A stretch of DNA of 56,960 nt from Alicyclobacillus shizuokensis NBRC 103103. GTDB taxonomy: Bacteria; Bacillota; Bacilli; Alicyclobacillales; Alicyclobacillaceae. The DNA lies in contig NZ_BCQV01000033.1 in assembly GCF_001552255.1 (NCBI RefSeq), forward strand, positions 1 through 56,960. The letters are read 5' to 3'. The notes beneath the pieces were generated by a model, which ran no database searches, was not told the origin of the DNA, and saw only the letters and a list, made by a program, of their open reading frames with translations. Positions 8,855 through 18,352 of this stretch are shown piece after piece. Within the stretch, counting starts at the first letter, position 1, and every line of letters begins with the position of its first letter. A program made the position numbers and the translations under genes.

Positions 8855-10720
8855 TCATAGCATACGCGCGCCGGGCCCAAGGAGCCCCCGGTTGCCGCGC
8901 TGCATCCGGGGCCCCAGCCCGTACACCTGCATGCCGTCTTCGATGCCGGACTTCTTATGCAACTCCGCGTAGTAGCCGTCCAGACGCAGCAACTCCTCGT
9001 GCCGCCCGGACTCGACAATGCGTCCACGGTCGAGCACCAGAATGCGATCCGCCTCGCGGATCGTCGACAGGCGGTGGGCAATCACCAGCGTCGTGCGGTT
9101 TTCGGCCACCGCTCTCAGCCCCCGCTGCACCCACGCCTCCGTCCGGCTGTCCAGGTTGGCGGTCGCCTCGTCCAGCACCAGCACTCGCGGGTTTAGGGCC
9201 ACGATGCGGGCAAAGGAGATGAGCTGGCGTTCGCCCATGGACAAGTTGGCCCCCTTGGCGAAAAGCTGGGTTTGGTAACCGTCCGGCAGCCGCTCAATCA
9301 CTCGGTCCGCGCCGACCGTGCGGGCCGCGCGGATGGCCTGCTCCTCGTCGATGTCGTCGCGGAACAGGCGAATGTTGTCGAGCACCGTTCCGGTGAACAG
9401 GTGAACATCCTGCTGCACCATGCCGACCAAGCGGTGCAGGTCTGCTTGGGCCATGGCGCGGATATCCACCCCGTCGATCCGAATGGAACCGCGGGATGGA
9501 TCATAAAAGCGCAGCAGCAGGTTCATAATCGAGCTCTTGCCCGCCCCGGTCGCCCCGACGATGCCGATAAACTGACCCGGTTCCACGGTGAAATGGATGT
9601 CTTTGAGTACCGGTTGGCCATCCCGATAGCCAAACCACACGTGGTCAAACTCCACCCTCCCCCGCACCCGGCTTGCCTTGACCCGCGCCGGCCGAACGGG
9701 ATCGACAATCGCAGGCTGCACCCGCAACACGCCGCCGATGCGCTCCGCGGCCACCATCGACGATTGCAGGGTGTTCCACTGCTGCGTGATGGAGTTGATG
9801 GGCTGAAAGAACTGCCGGATGTAGCTGATGAAGGCGTATAGGGTGCCGAACAAGATGGCGTGGTGCAGCACCGCCGTACCGCCCACCCAGGCCATCAGGG
9901 CCACGGCCACATTGCCAAGCAACTCCAGCGAGCGGTTAAACATCACCGACAGTCGGTACTCGGCGACGTTGGCCCGGTAATGCAGGCCATTGAGATCGGC
10001 GAACGCGCGGGCCTGCCGGTCTTCCTGACGAAAGATCTGGATGATGCGCATGCCGGCCAGATTCTCGGCGAGAAAGGCGACAATGTTCGAGAGGCGAGTC
10101 CGGGTGGTCTGGTAACGCTGCCGCAGCTGGCGCCGAAACAATAGCGAAATGGCAAAAATCACAGGAATGACTATCATGCACTCAAGGGCGATGTGGGTAT
10201 CGAGTTGAAACATCGCCACCACAATCATCACAACCGACAGGCCGTCGCGAATGAGACTGAGGAAGAACTGGGTGAAAAACTGGCTGACCGTCTCCGTGTC
10301 GCTGGAGACGTTGGTGACGAGGCGGCCGAGCGCGCGTTCATCGAAGAACGACATCGACTGCCGTTCAATGTGCTCAAACAGATCCTGGCGGATGCGCTGG
10401 ACGATGCTCTGCCCGGTGTACTGCAGCAGCAGGATTTGCAGATAGTTGGCCACCACCCCGACCACCACGACGGCAATGTACACCAGGCTGATGATGAACA
10501 CCCCGTGCAGACTCGGATGGGAGACGGAAATGTCGTCGTCAATCGCGATTTTCACCAGATACGGCTGGAGGACGGAGGTGGTGTTGAAGATCACCACCAG
10601 GCCCAAAACGGCAAGAAAGTTCCACATGTACGGGCGTGCGTAAGGCAGGAGCCGGGTCAGACTGTGCATGCCGGCGCCCGTGCCAGAACCCGCGGCGGGT
10701 GCGCGGTGGTCCCAATTCAC
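8855..10720 (-). CDS. ABC exporter half-transporter, second subunit (YheH/BmrD-like)
   Basis: A 621-aa type IV ABC exporter half. Six membrane helices (about residues 35-335) are followed by the ATPase domain: Walker A GATGAGKSS, Walker B VLVLDEATANLD with the catalytic Glu intact, and switch His in VIAHRLSTI. Its signature is degenerate, LSMGERQ instead of LSGGQ. The upstream partner has a proper LSGGQ but Asp for the catalytic Glu. This is the complementary pattern of heterodimeric exporters with one dead and one active ATP site (TM287/288, BmrCD). The GTG start at 10720 overlaps the stop of the partner as GTGA. Substrate unknown: lipid, drug or peptide export are all possible. Confidence 0.93.
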   Translation of the reverse strand: MNWDHRAPAAGSGTGAGMHSLTRLLPYARPYMWNFLAVLGLVVIFNTTSVLQPYLVKIAIDDDISVSHPSLHGVFIISLVYIAVVVVGVVANYLQILLLQYTGQSIVQRIRQDLFEHIERQSMSFFDERALGRLVTNVSSDTETVSQFFTQFFLSLIRDGLSVVMIVVAMFQLDTHIALECMIVIPVIFAISLLFRRQLRQRYQTTRTRLSNIVAFLAENLAGMRIIQIFRQEDRQARAFADLNGLHYRANVAEYRLSVMFNRSLELLGNVAVALMAWVGGTAVLHHAILFGTLYAFISYIRQFFQPINSITQQWNTLQSSMVAAERIGGVLRVQPAIVDPVRPARVKASRVRGRVEFDHVWFGYRDGQPVLKDIHFTVEPGQFIGIVGATGAGKSSIMNLLLRFYDPSRGSIRIDGVDIRAMAQADLHRLVGMVQQDVHLFTGTVLDNIRLFRDDIDEEQAIRAARTVGADRVIERLPDGYQTQLFAKGANLSMGERQLISFARIVALNPRVLVLDEATANLDSRTEAWVQRGLRAVAENRTTLVIAHRLSTIREADRILVLDRGRIVESGRHEELLRLDGYYAELHKKSGIEDGMQVYGLGPRMQRGNRGLLGPGARML

Positions 10721-12459
10721 CCGACAGCTCCCCCTTCCTGCATCGCGTAGATGGACGCGTACACACCGCCTGCGGCCACAAGTTCATCGTGGGTACCGCG
10801 TTCGACCACCTCACCGTCGTCCAAAACGAGAATCTGATCCGCATGGCGCACCGCAGACAGCCGGTGGGCAATGACAATCGTTGTCCGCCCACGCCGCACA
10901 CGCCGCAGATTCTCCAGGATGCGCTTTTCCGTGTTCATGTCCACCGCCGACAGGCTGTCATCCAGGATGAGAATGGGCGCCTGCTTGAGCAGGGCGCGGG
11001 CAATCGCCGCCCGCTGCCGCTGACCGCCGGACAGCGTGATGCCGCGTTCGCCGACGAGGGTGTCGTAACCCTGCGGGAAGTCGACAATCTCCTCGTGGAT
11101 GGAAGCCAGCCGCGCCGCCTCCTCAATCTCCCCCTGGGTCGCCGCCTCACGTGAAAAACCGATGTTCTCGCCGATGCTTGTCGAGAACAAGAACCCGTCC
11201 TGCGGCACATAGGCTATCGCTTGGCGAAGGTCGGCCAGCGCCAGGTCGCGGACGTCAATGCCATCGATAAAGACCGCACCCGGGGGCGGATCGAAAATGC
11301 GCGGCAGGAGGTTGACCAACGTGGTCTTGCCGCTGCCGGTGCGCCCGACGATGCCCAGGGTCTGTCCGGCCGGGATGTGAAATTGGACCTGCCGCAGCAC
11401 GGCCCGGTTCCCTCCCGGATAGCGGTACTCGCGAAGGCGTACCTCGACCTCGCCCTTGATATGCCCGGGCTGAACCGGGTGGGGCGCATCGGCAATGTCC
11501 GGCTGCTCCGTCAGCAGCACGGTCAAGCGCCGCAGGGAGGCGGAGGCGCGCTGGAAATTGTTGAACACAAAGCCCAACTGCTGCAGCGGCTGGATCATCA
11601 TCGTCAAGTACAGCGTGAAGGCCACGAACTCGCCCAGGTGGATGCGCCCAGAGACGGTCAGGTAGCCGCCGTAAAGCAGGGCGATGGCGAAGCTGATGGA
11701 ACCCATCAAAGGAATGAGCGACTGAAACGTGGCGCTGCGCCGAAACATCGCCATCTGCCGCGCCACAATAGCGTTCAGACGGGTCCGGAAGCGGCGGGCC
11801 TCTACAGCCTCGTTGGAAGTTGCTTTCACGACGCGAATGGCCGACAGGCTCTCCTCGGTCAGGTCTGCGACGTCCGACAGAGCCTCCTGCACCTGGCGCG
11901 AAGCGTCGCGCAGGCGCGGGCCGAAGAAGACGACAAACAAGGGGACAAACAAGATAGGGATAATGGCCACCAGGGTCAACTTGACGCTGACCGTACGAAA
12001 GGTCATGTACAAGGTCGACAACAGCAGGAAGATGGCGTTGAACAGGATGTTCATACCGCCGGACAAAGCCTCCCGGACAGCGCGCACGTCATTGAGCGCG
12101 TGGTTCAGCAGATCGCCGGTGCTGCGCCTGTGGTAATAGCTGGCCGACAGCCGCTCCCAGTGCAGGAACAGGCGCTCCCGCAGTTGGTACTCAAAGGCGC
12201 GCCCCAAGTGCCCGTTCATCAGTTGGCCGATGCCGTACAAGACCATATACAGAGCGCCGATGGCGAGCAGGGTGAGGCTGTACATGGCAATGCTGTGTCC
12301 AGTCAGCCGCCTGGCCTGCAGCGCGTCCGTGAAGTTGCCCAAGACGTGCGGAAACTGTACGGTCACGATTTCCGACGCAATGATGGACAGGCTGGACAGC
12401 CCGTAGGCCCACTTTTTGGACCACAGAAAGCTGCGCAGCAGAGACTTTGGGTCGTCGAT
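10717..12459 (-). CDS. ABC exporter half-transporter, first subunit (YheI/BmrC-like), likely ATC start
   Basis: A 580-aa exporter half if read from the ATC at 12459; 549 aa from the first canonical codon, GTG at 12366. The 31 extra in-frame codons (IDDPKSLLRSFLWSKKW, then AYGLSSLSIIASE) supply the elbow helix and first membrane helix that every such exporter has, and GGGGGG lies 8 nt before the ATC. An in-frame TAA two codons upstream excludes an earlier start. ATPase domain: Walker A GRTGSGKTT, signature LSGGQRQR, Walker B ILILDDSLSAVD with Asp in place of the catalytic Glu, so this subunit supplies the degenerate site. Coupled to the next gene by a 4-nt overlap. Either a rare non-AUG start or a mutated or misread ATG. 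Confidence 0.88.
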   Translation of the reverse strand: MDDPKSLLRSFLWSKKWAYGLSSLSIIASEIVTVQFPHVLGNFTDALQARRLTGHSIAMYSLTLLAIGALYMVLYGIGQLMNGHLGRAFEYQLRERLFLHWERLSASYYHRRSTGDLLNHALNDVRAVREALSGGMNILFNAIFLLLSTLYMTFRTVSVKLTLVAIIPILFVPLFVVFFGPRLRDASRQVQEALSDVADLTEESLSAIRVVKATSNEAVEARRFRTRLNAIVARQMAMFRRSATFQSLIPLMGSISFAIALLYGGYLTVSGRIHLGEFVAFTLYLTMMIQPLQQLGFVFNNFQRASASLRRLTVLLTEQPDIADAPHPVQPGHIKGEVEVRLREYRYPGGNRAVLRQVQFHIPAGQTLGIVGRTGSGKTTLVNLLPRIFDPPPGAVFIDGIDVRDLALADLRQAIAYVPQDGFLFSTSIGENIGFSREAATQGEIEEAARLASIHEEIVDFPQGYDTLVGERGITLSGGQRQRAAIARALLKQAPILILDDSLSAVDMNTEKRILENLRRVRRGRTTIVIAHRLSAVRHADQILVLDDGEVVERGTHDELVAAGGVYASIYAMQEGGAVG

Positions 12460-12600
12460 AGGTTACACCCCCCAACGCGGTCGAGATCATCCGCCTGCGG
12501 CTGAACAGGCCCCGCTTCCGTCGGCGAATATTACGCACTATAGATAGTTTACCTCATGAAGGAGAGCAAAGGTACGCCGCTCGGCTCCCCGAAAGGGCAG

Positions 12601-12632
12601 CAGGGCTGCCCGGGAACCCCCGCGCAGCCCTG
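12601..12632 (-). terminator. Candidate hairpin terminator of pgi
   Basis: CAGGGCTGC pairs with GCAGCCCTG over a 14-nt G/C-rich loop, about 110 bp past the pgi stop. Only a CCCTTT stretch follows on the minus strand, so termination strength is doubtful. Confidence 0.4.
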
Positions 12633-12738
12633 TGTGTCGTCCTCATGGCGCGTGAATCGGATGGCCTTCAGGTGCCTCATCAGAATGCATCTCAGGCAAT
12701 CGCGCACCCGGTCGTTCAGAGGTGTGCCATAGGCCGGC

Positions 12739-14109
12739 TTAAGCCTCGCCGTAGCGGGCAATCCGCTCACGGATGCTCTGCTGTTGGGTCTCAAAGCCCG
12801 GCTTGCCGAGCAGGGCGAACATGTTCTTCTTGTAGGCCTCGACCCCGGGCTGATCAAACGGGTTGACCCCGAGCAGGAGACCACTCATGGCGCAGGCCAG
12901 TTCAAAGAAGTAGAACAGTCCGCCGAGGGAGCGGGCGCTTCGGTCCGGCACCGACACCAGTAGGTTGGGCACACCGCCATCCGCGTGCGCCAGCGCCGTC
13001 GCCAGCCGTGCCTGGTCGTTGATCCAGGACAGCCCACGGCCGGCCAGGTATTCCAACCCGTCGTCCAGCGACGGGTCCGACGGCACCTGCACTTCACTGG
13101 CTGAATGCTCAATCCGGACAACCGTCTCGAACAGCGTGCGCAGGCCCTCCTGCACGTACTGGCCAAGAGAATGCAGGTCGGTCGTGAAGCCGAGAGAAGA
13201 CGGATAAATGCCTTTTCCGTCCTTGCCCTCGCTTTCCCCGAACAACTGCTTCCACCATTCCGCGAACTGGCGCAGGGCCGGCTCATACGCTGCCAGCACC
13301 TCCGTGGTCTTGCCGCGCCGGTAGAGGACGTTGCGGACCGCGGCGTAGCGGTACGCGGCGTTGTCCGCCAAAGACGGGGTGCTGAATGCCTCTTCCATCG
13401 CCGCCGCACCTGCGAGCAGCTCACGAATATCGATGCCGACCGCGGCCAGCGGCAGCAGGCCGACCGGAGTCAGGACGGAATAGCGGCCGCCAACGTCGTC
13501 GGGAATGACGAATGTCCGATACCCTTCCTCCTCGGCTAACTGGCGCAGCGCTCCCTTGGCTCGGTCGGTAGTCGCCACGATGCGCTGGCGAGCCTCTTCT
13601 TTCCCCGCGTGCTGCAACAGCCAGGCGCGCAGCACCCGGAAAGCCACCGCCGGCTCGGTGGTCGTTCCCGATTTGGAGATGACGTTGAGCGTCACCCGCT
13701 TGCCCTCGAGCACGCGCAAAAGGTCGTTCAGCGCAGCGGCGCTCAGGTGATTGCCGGAGAAATACAATTCCGGCCCCTTGCGTACGGTGGCCGGAAGTTG
13801 ATTGTAATACTCCGGTTGACACCACTCAAACGCGGCCCTGGCCCCCAGATACGATCCGCCAATGCCGATGACCACCATGGCATCCGACTGTTCCCGAATT
13901 TGCGCCGCGGTTTCCAGCAGGCTGTTCAGGCCAGAGTTGAGAGTTTGAGAGGGTAAGTGAAGCCAGCCCAAGAAATCGCCGCCCGGGACCTGTCCCTGGT
14001 GCAGGCGCTTGTGCCACTCATCGACCAGGGGCTGCAGCTGCAGCCATTCGTGTTCCGCGGCAGCACCGCCGACAAACCGCAGATCCAGTTGAACCATGTC
14101 TGTCTGCAC
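12739..14109 (-). CDS. pgi: Glucose-6-phosphate isomerase
   Basis: A 456-aa cytosolic glycolytic enzyme interconverting glucose-6-phosphate and fructose-6-phosphate. The short bacterial (Bacillus/Thermotoga) form is intact: sugar-phosphate loop GIGGSYLGARAAFEW, ISKSGTTTEPAVAFR, PGI signature DVGGRYSVLTPVGLLPLA, the catalytic Glu region LGQYVQEGLRTLFE, and C-terminal signature VEAYKKNMFALLG with the catalytic Lys. The ribosome site AGGAG is 5 nt before GTG 14109; an ATG four codons later is possible. It stands alone between the exporter and the antiporter, as pgi often does in this phylum. Confidence 0.97.
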   Translation of the reverse strand: MQTDMVQLDLRFVGGAAAEHEWLQLQPLVDEWHKRLHQGQVPGGDFLGWLHLPSQTLNSGLNSLLETAAQIREQSDAMVVIGIGGSYLGARAAFEWCQPEYYNQLPATVRKGPELYFSGNHLSAAALNDLLRVLEGKRVTLNVISKSGTTTEPAVAFRVLRAWLLQHAGKEEARQRIVATTDRAKGALRQLAEEEGYRTFVIPDDVGGRYSVLTPVGLLPLAAVGIDIRELLAGAAAMEEAFSTPSLADNAAYRYAAVRNVLYRRGKTTEVLAAYEPALRQFAEWWKQLFGESEGKDGKGIYPSSLGFTTDLHSLGQYVQEGLRTLFETVVRIEHSASEVQVPSDPSLDDGLEYLAGRGLSWINDQARLATALAHADGGVPNLLVSVPDRSARSLGGLFYFFELACAMSGLLLGVNPFDQPGVEAYKKNMFALLGKPGFETQQQSIRERIARYGEA

Positions 14110-14251
14110 TCCCTCTCCTAGCGTGATCGCCAGCTATCACTCTACCAATGCCGGCAAACGATGACAAGTTCATCCGGCCGTCACGCGCAGGCGCGCCACT
14201 CCTCCCTCGCGCCGCGGCCACCTCGCGGGCGAACCCGTTCGATCTCGTGCC

Positions 14252-15832
14252 TCACCGCAGAATGACACCCGCCGCCGCATAGACCAGGGTGCAGGCAGCG
14301 GCCACCCAGAGGGCGGCTCGCAGTTTCATGCGCGCGTAGTCCATCACAGGCAGGCGCATGACGGTCGCCATCGCCACCGTGTTGTCGCTCAGTGGGGAGG
14401 CAAAGCCGCCAAACGTCCCGCTGGCGAAGACCGCGCCGGCAATCAGCGGCAGCTCCGTGTGCGTGGTGGCCGCCAGGCTGAAGCCGAGCGGCAGCAGGAT
14501 GCCCCAGGTGCCAAAGGACGATCCGATGACGTACGAGATCGCGCAGCCGAACACAAACAGGGCCGGCGCTATCAGGCTGCTCGGCACCAGCTGGCCTATC
14601 GTGCGCGCCACGTACGTGTTGAAGCCCAGGTCGGTGGACACCGCAGACACGGCCCACACCAGCACCAGCAGCACATTGACGCCCATCATCTCGTTGCCGC
14701 CCTGCAGCACGCCGAACAAAATCCGGTCTATCGGCTGCCTGCGCGCCGCGTACCAGACCGCGCTGACGAGCAGCGTCAGCAGGAGCGCCTCCAACATCGC
14801 CCTGGCCGCGTTTGCCTGAGCCAACGCCGCCCACAGCCCGGGAGCTCGCGCGTGACCGTCCCACCAAGTGAGAAACAGCGTCAGCACCAACAGGAGACCG
14901 AGCGGCAGGACGAGATTGAAGGTGTCCGGCGGCACCCGCTCGGCCACCAACTCAATCACATCCGGATAAGAGTCTTCAGCTTCCCCGTCCGCCGTGGACG
15001 CAGGGCGAGCCGGGGCCTCAGCCTGCTTGACGCCCGCCCGCAAGGGCGGAGCCAGTTCCCCGGCGGCTTCCAGGTACGCCACCTGAGGAGCTACACGCAA
15101 GCGCATGCGGCCATTCCCGCCGCGCTGTTGGGAATCCGGAGCCGCCCTGTCTTTGGGATCCGCCTCGTTCTCCGCTGCGGCGCGGGGCTCACGCGTAAAA
15201 AAGGTCCGGTAGAGCGCGAAGAAAATCATCGCGATGGCAAAAAAATTCAGGGGAATGCTCAGCAGGTAGAGCCGATACGGAGAACCTGCGACCGCCTGGT
15301 GCCGGCCGGCTGTAGCGATGAGCCCCACCATGTAGCCGACGAACGCGGTGCCAACCGGGATCAGGGCGCACACCGGAGTGGAGGTTGCATCAATCACGAA
15401 GGCCACCTTTTGGGTGGCCACCTTGAGCCGAGAGAACACCCGTTCCATCACGGGCGCCACGGTGATGATGCGAAAATCGGGAGCCATGAAGGTGACCAAC
15501 GAAGACAGCCACGTCACCGCAAAGGCACCCCGCTCCGTTCGCACACGCTGGCTCATCCACTCAGCGAAGCCGGACACCCCGCCCGTGACGCGCACCAGAC
15601 CCACGAAGGCGCCAAACCCATACAGAAACACCAGCAACCGCAGGTTGTCCGGCACCGCAATCTCCTTGACGATGTACGACAGCGAGGCCTGTATGCCGGC
15701 CAAGGGAGCCGGATGGAGCATGTATGCCCCTGTCAACAGCCCGAGCATCAACCCGGGCAAAACCTGCCGCGTCACCAGGGCGACCGGGATGACGACCAGA
15801 AACGGCACAGCGGACCAGATGCTCGCATGCAC
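14252..15832 (-). CDS. NhaC-family Na+/H+ antiporter-like transporter
   Basis: A 526-aa polytopic transporter with 11-12 hydrophobic segments in two halves and a charged cytoplasmic loop at about residues 212-295 rich in Glu, Ala and Arg. VTFMAPDFRIITVAPVMERV and IDATSTPVCALIPVGTAFVGY fit the conserved NhaC core in the first half; GSSFGTWGILLPLGFSLA and SGTFGGFASPLSDNTVAMAT fit the second. The family exchanges protons for sodium or, in related members, carries organic acids or amino acids, so the ion is inferred. The start 15832 has a weak ribosome site. It is co-oriented with pgi, 142 bp upstream of it, without an obvious functional link. Confidence 0.85.
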   Translation of the reverse strand: MHASIWSAVPFLVVIPVALVTRQVLPGLMLGLLTGAYMLHPAPLAGIQASLSYIVKEIAVPDNLRLLVFLYGFGAFVGLVRVTGGVSGFAEWMSQRVRTERGAFAVTWLSSLVTFMAPDFRIITVAPVMERVFSRLKVATQKVAFVIDATSTPVCALIPVGTAFVGYMVGLIATAGRHQAVAGSPYRLYLLSIPLNFFAIAMIFFALYRTFFTREPRAAAENEADPKDRAAPDSQQRGGNGRMRLRVAPQVAYLEAAGELAPPLRAGVKQAEAPARPASTADGEAEDSYPDVIELVAERVPPDTFNLVLPLGLLLVLTLFLTWWDGHARAPGLWAALAQANAARAMLEALLLTLLVSAVWYAARRQPIDRILFGVLQGGNEMMGVNVLLVLVWAVSAVSTDLGFNTYVARTIGQLVPSSLIAPALFVFGCAISYVIGSSFGTWGILLPLGFSLAATTHTELPLIAGAVFASGTFGGFASPLSDNTVAMATVMRLPVMDYARMKLRAALWVAAACTLVYAAAGVILR

Positions 15833-15929
15833 GATGCTTCCCTCCCACGCGGAACCTCACCGTGCATAAGGTGCCACGCGAAGGCAGAATCATGCGATGC
15901 GGTGGGAAGTCTCCACCATCGACTGATGC

Positions 15930-16415
15930 TCAGCCAGCAGGGGTGGACCAACGGACTCGCTGCTGATAACTGCCGGCCTGCGGCCCTGCATGAATCGTCA
16001 CGTAGACGCGATGGGTGGCCGGGCGATACACGGCATCCGCCTCTGTAACGGTGCGGCCCGATTTGGGGCCGCGATAGACCACCGTGAGGTTGGTGCCCCC
16101 GTCCAGTTCCGCATAGACACGCATCCACTTCACCACGTCCTGGCGGAGGTTCCCTTCCTCGGGCGGCCGATTCAACTGCAGCACACAAAAATCGGTCTGA
16201 AACCCGGTCGCGTCGGTGGTAATCTCCGCTCGTCCGAGGTGGTGCGAGAGGACATAGGCAGCAAACTCTGAGGAATGTTCCGCCCGCAGGCGCAACGCCT
16301 GTCTGGTCATGACCGCAAAGGCTACGGCAAACAGGACGACAATCAAACCGCCCGACAGGAGCAACAGGCGGTTGCGGCGAACCCGCGCACGCGAGGATGC
16401 GGATGTTGAGATCAA
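15930..16415 (-). CDS. Small membrane-anchored protein of unknown function
   Basis: A 161-aa protein: a short basic N-terminus (SRARVRRNR), one membrane helix at about residues 18-38 (LLLLSGGLIVVLFAVAFAV), then an exported domain of about 120 residues with no family I can name. It contains one Cys. The TTG at 16415 is preferred because GGGAGG lies 9 nt upstream; the frame is open further but those residues are not protein-like. It lies between the second binding-protein gene (76 bp) and the antiporter gene (98 bp), all leftward. The topology suggests a cell-surface or sensory role, but nothing in the sequence shows one. Confidence 0.6.
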   Translation of the reverse strand: MISTSASSRARVRRNRLLLLSGGLIVVLFAVAFAVMTRQALRLRAEHSSEFAAYVLSHHLGRAEITTDATGFQTDFCVLQLNRPPEEGNLRQDVVKWMRVYAELDGGTNLTVVYRGPKSGRTVTEADAVYRPATHRVYVTIHAGPQAGSYQQRVRWSTPAG

Positions 16416-16490
16416 GGGTAGCAGCCTCCCGCAATCTACAGCCTCTTTCGAATTTACCGTAACCAAGGCCGCGGGCGAAGTCAATGCCGC

Positions 16491-18185
16491 TTAGGGGCTG
16501 GAAAGCCACCAATTCTCGATGTGGTACAAAGACCCTTGCGCCAAATTCGGTTCCGGCGCATCGGCCGCCCGCCAATGCACCCGTGAGGAATAACCCATTG
16601 GGGTCCCGTACTGATACAGGAACACATACGGCGGGTTGTCAGAGAAGTCCTTGGCAATTTCCCCGTACACCCGCTTGCGATCCTGCTCGTTCACCGTCTC
16701 GTTGCCGGCTGTCCAGAGTTTGTCCGTGTGTGGGTTCTTGTACCATCCCATGTTGTCTCCGTAGGGAGGAAAGTATTTGGAACTGAAAACAGACTCCTGG
16801 TCCGGGTCCGGGGTGTCCAGAGACCAGGCCAACAAGACAGCCTGGAACTTGCCCGGCTTGAGGTTCCGGGTCACCCAATCCGAAAAATCGATAGCTCTCA
16901 GCTTGACCTGAATCCCGACCGCCTGCAGTTCCCGTTTCACCATGGCAGCTGTCTGCGCGCGCCGCGTATCCCCGGCGTTGTACTGCAGTTCGAAACGGAA
17001 TGGATGCCCATCCTTTTCCAGCACACCGTCCGGTCCTAACTTCCACCCGGCTGCTCGGAGCAAGCGCTTCGCCTTGGCCGGGTTGTAGGCAAACTGTGTG
17101 GCCTGGTCGTCCACGTCGTACCACATGTTCGAGAGAAACGGCGAATTGATGACCGCACCATCACCCCGGAGAATGGACTTCACCATCGCTTTGCGATCCA
17201 GGACGTAATAGATGGCTTGACGCGTTGTCGGGTCGGCGAACGGATCAAAATCACCTGGGAAATTGCTCGCATCGAAGTTGAAGGCGATGGACTCATACTG
17301 CGGCCCCGGCTTGGCGAGAACCCGGACGTTGCCGCTTTGACGCACTGTGCCAAGCTGGTCCCACGGGATGGCCGCATCCATGTCGACATCGCCCCGCATC
17401 AACGCCTCGGTCAACGCGTTCTCGGTCGCATAGATCTTGTAGACAATCTTCTTGATGTGCGGTTGCGGACCCCAATAGTTGGGACTCCGGTCAAATTCGA
17501 GGTACTGCTTCGTCTTCCAGGCCTTCCAGCGCCACGGCCCATCGGACACCGTCTGGCTCGGATCTCTACCGAACGCCGCCTTTTGCAGCTGACTCGCGGG
17601 CACACCTTTTAGCACGTGTTCGGGAATGGGCATTACCTCGGCCAAATAGTCGCCAAACGGAGCGTACACGCGGTCCAAGGTAATGCGCACCGTATGCGCA
17701 TCCACTTTCTGGAGACTCTTCACCTTGTCAAACTCTGTACGAGCCGGGGAGCCAACCTTCGGGTTCCTGAGCGTCTCAATGGTAAAGATGAGGTCATCCG
17801 CTGTCACCGGCTTGCCGTCGCTCCATCTCGCGTTGGACTTCAGCTTGACGGTGTACGTCCTGCCATCTTGACTGATCTCCAACGGCGCGGCCGCCAGGTC
17901 CCAGGGTTCCACGGTGAGGCGGCCCTGACGATTGAAGTCATAGAGCGGGGCGTAAACGAGCGTCGCCGCCCCTTGAGAGACGGCATCCGTGATGTAGACC
18001 GGATTCAGGGTGGTGATATCCGTAAGCGATCCGTAGGTCAACGTGCCGGCACCCACCGGTCTGCCGCTGGTCGAGGACTGCGTGGCCAGACTCGTCTGCA
18101 TCCCCCTGCTGCAACCGCCCACAGCCAGGGTGAGAAAAACCGCCGTTGCCGCGCTGACCGTCACAGCCCAGGTGCGTTTGTGCAT
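16491..18185 (-). CDS. Oligopeptide-type ABC binding lipoprotein, downstream paralogue
   Basis: A 564-aa SBP_bac_5 lipoprotein with signal peptide and lipobox AVGGC (Cys25). It is clearly paralogous to the protein at 22488-24212: both share LTYGS/T, YDF, PWDLAAAP, ARWSDGKP, SNFPGDFDPF, RQAIYY, LDRKAMVK, KYFPP, NMGWYKNP and PPYVFLYQYG in order, with lengths of 564 and 574. AGGAGG lies 8 nt before the ATG at 18185. It is the last gene of the oppBCDF run, 167 bp after oppF, so it may be co-transcribed or have its own promoter. Keeping two binding proteins for one permease usually widens the ligand range (inference). Peptide or amino-sugar ligands cannot be told apart from sequence. Confidence 0.92.
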   Translation of the reverse strand: MHKRTWAVTVSAATAVFLTLAVGGCSRGMQTSLATQSSTSGRPVGAGTLTYGSLTDITTLNPVYITDAVSQGAATLVYAPLYDFNRQGRLTVEPWDLAAAPLEISQDGRTYTVKLKSNARWSDGKPVTADDLIFTIETLRNPKVGSPARTEFDKVKSLQKVDAHTVRITLDRVYAPFGDYLAEVMPIPEHVLKGVPASQLQKAAFGRDPSQTVSDGPWRWKAWKTKQYLEFDRSPNYWGPQPHIKKIVYKIYATENALTEALMRGDVDMDAAIPWDQLGTVRQSGNVRVLAKPGPQYESIAFNFDASNFPGDFDPFADPTTRQAIYYVLDRKAMVKSILRGDGAVINSPFLSNMWYDVDDQATQFAYNPAKAKRLLRAAGWKLGPDGVLEKDGHPFRFELQYNAGDTRRAQTAAMVKRELQAVGIQVKLRAIDFSDWVTRNLKPGKFQAVLLAWSLDTPDPDQESVFSSKYFPPYGDNMGWYKNPHTDKLWTAGNETVNEQDRKRVYGEIAKDFSDNPPYVFLYQYGTPMGYSSRVHWRAADAPEPNLAQGSLYHIENWWLSSP

Positions 18186-18352
18186 CTCCCAACCTCCTCG
18201 ACCACCATACTGTGAATTCTATCTCTCGGCAGCACGGTCGTAAAGTTGGCCATGGCCCGCGGCACACGAAACAGAAATAGGGTTACACGCGAAGGATAAT
18301 CTATCTCCGTCACGTGCAGCCCATTTTGACGGACGCAGGTCCTCCACCTTCG

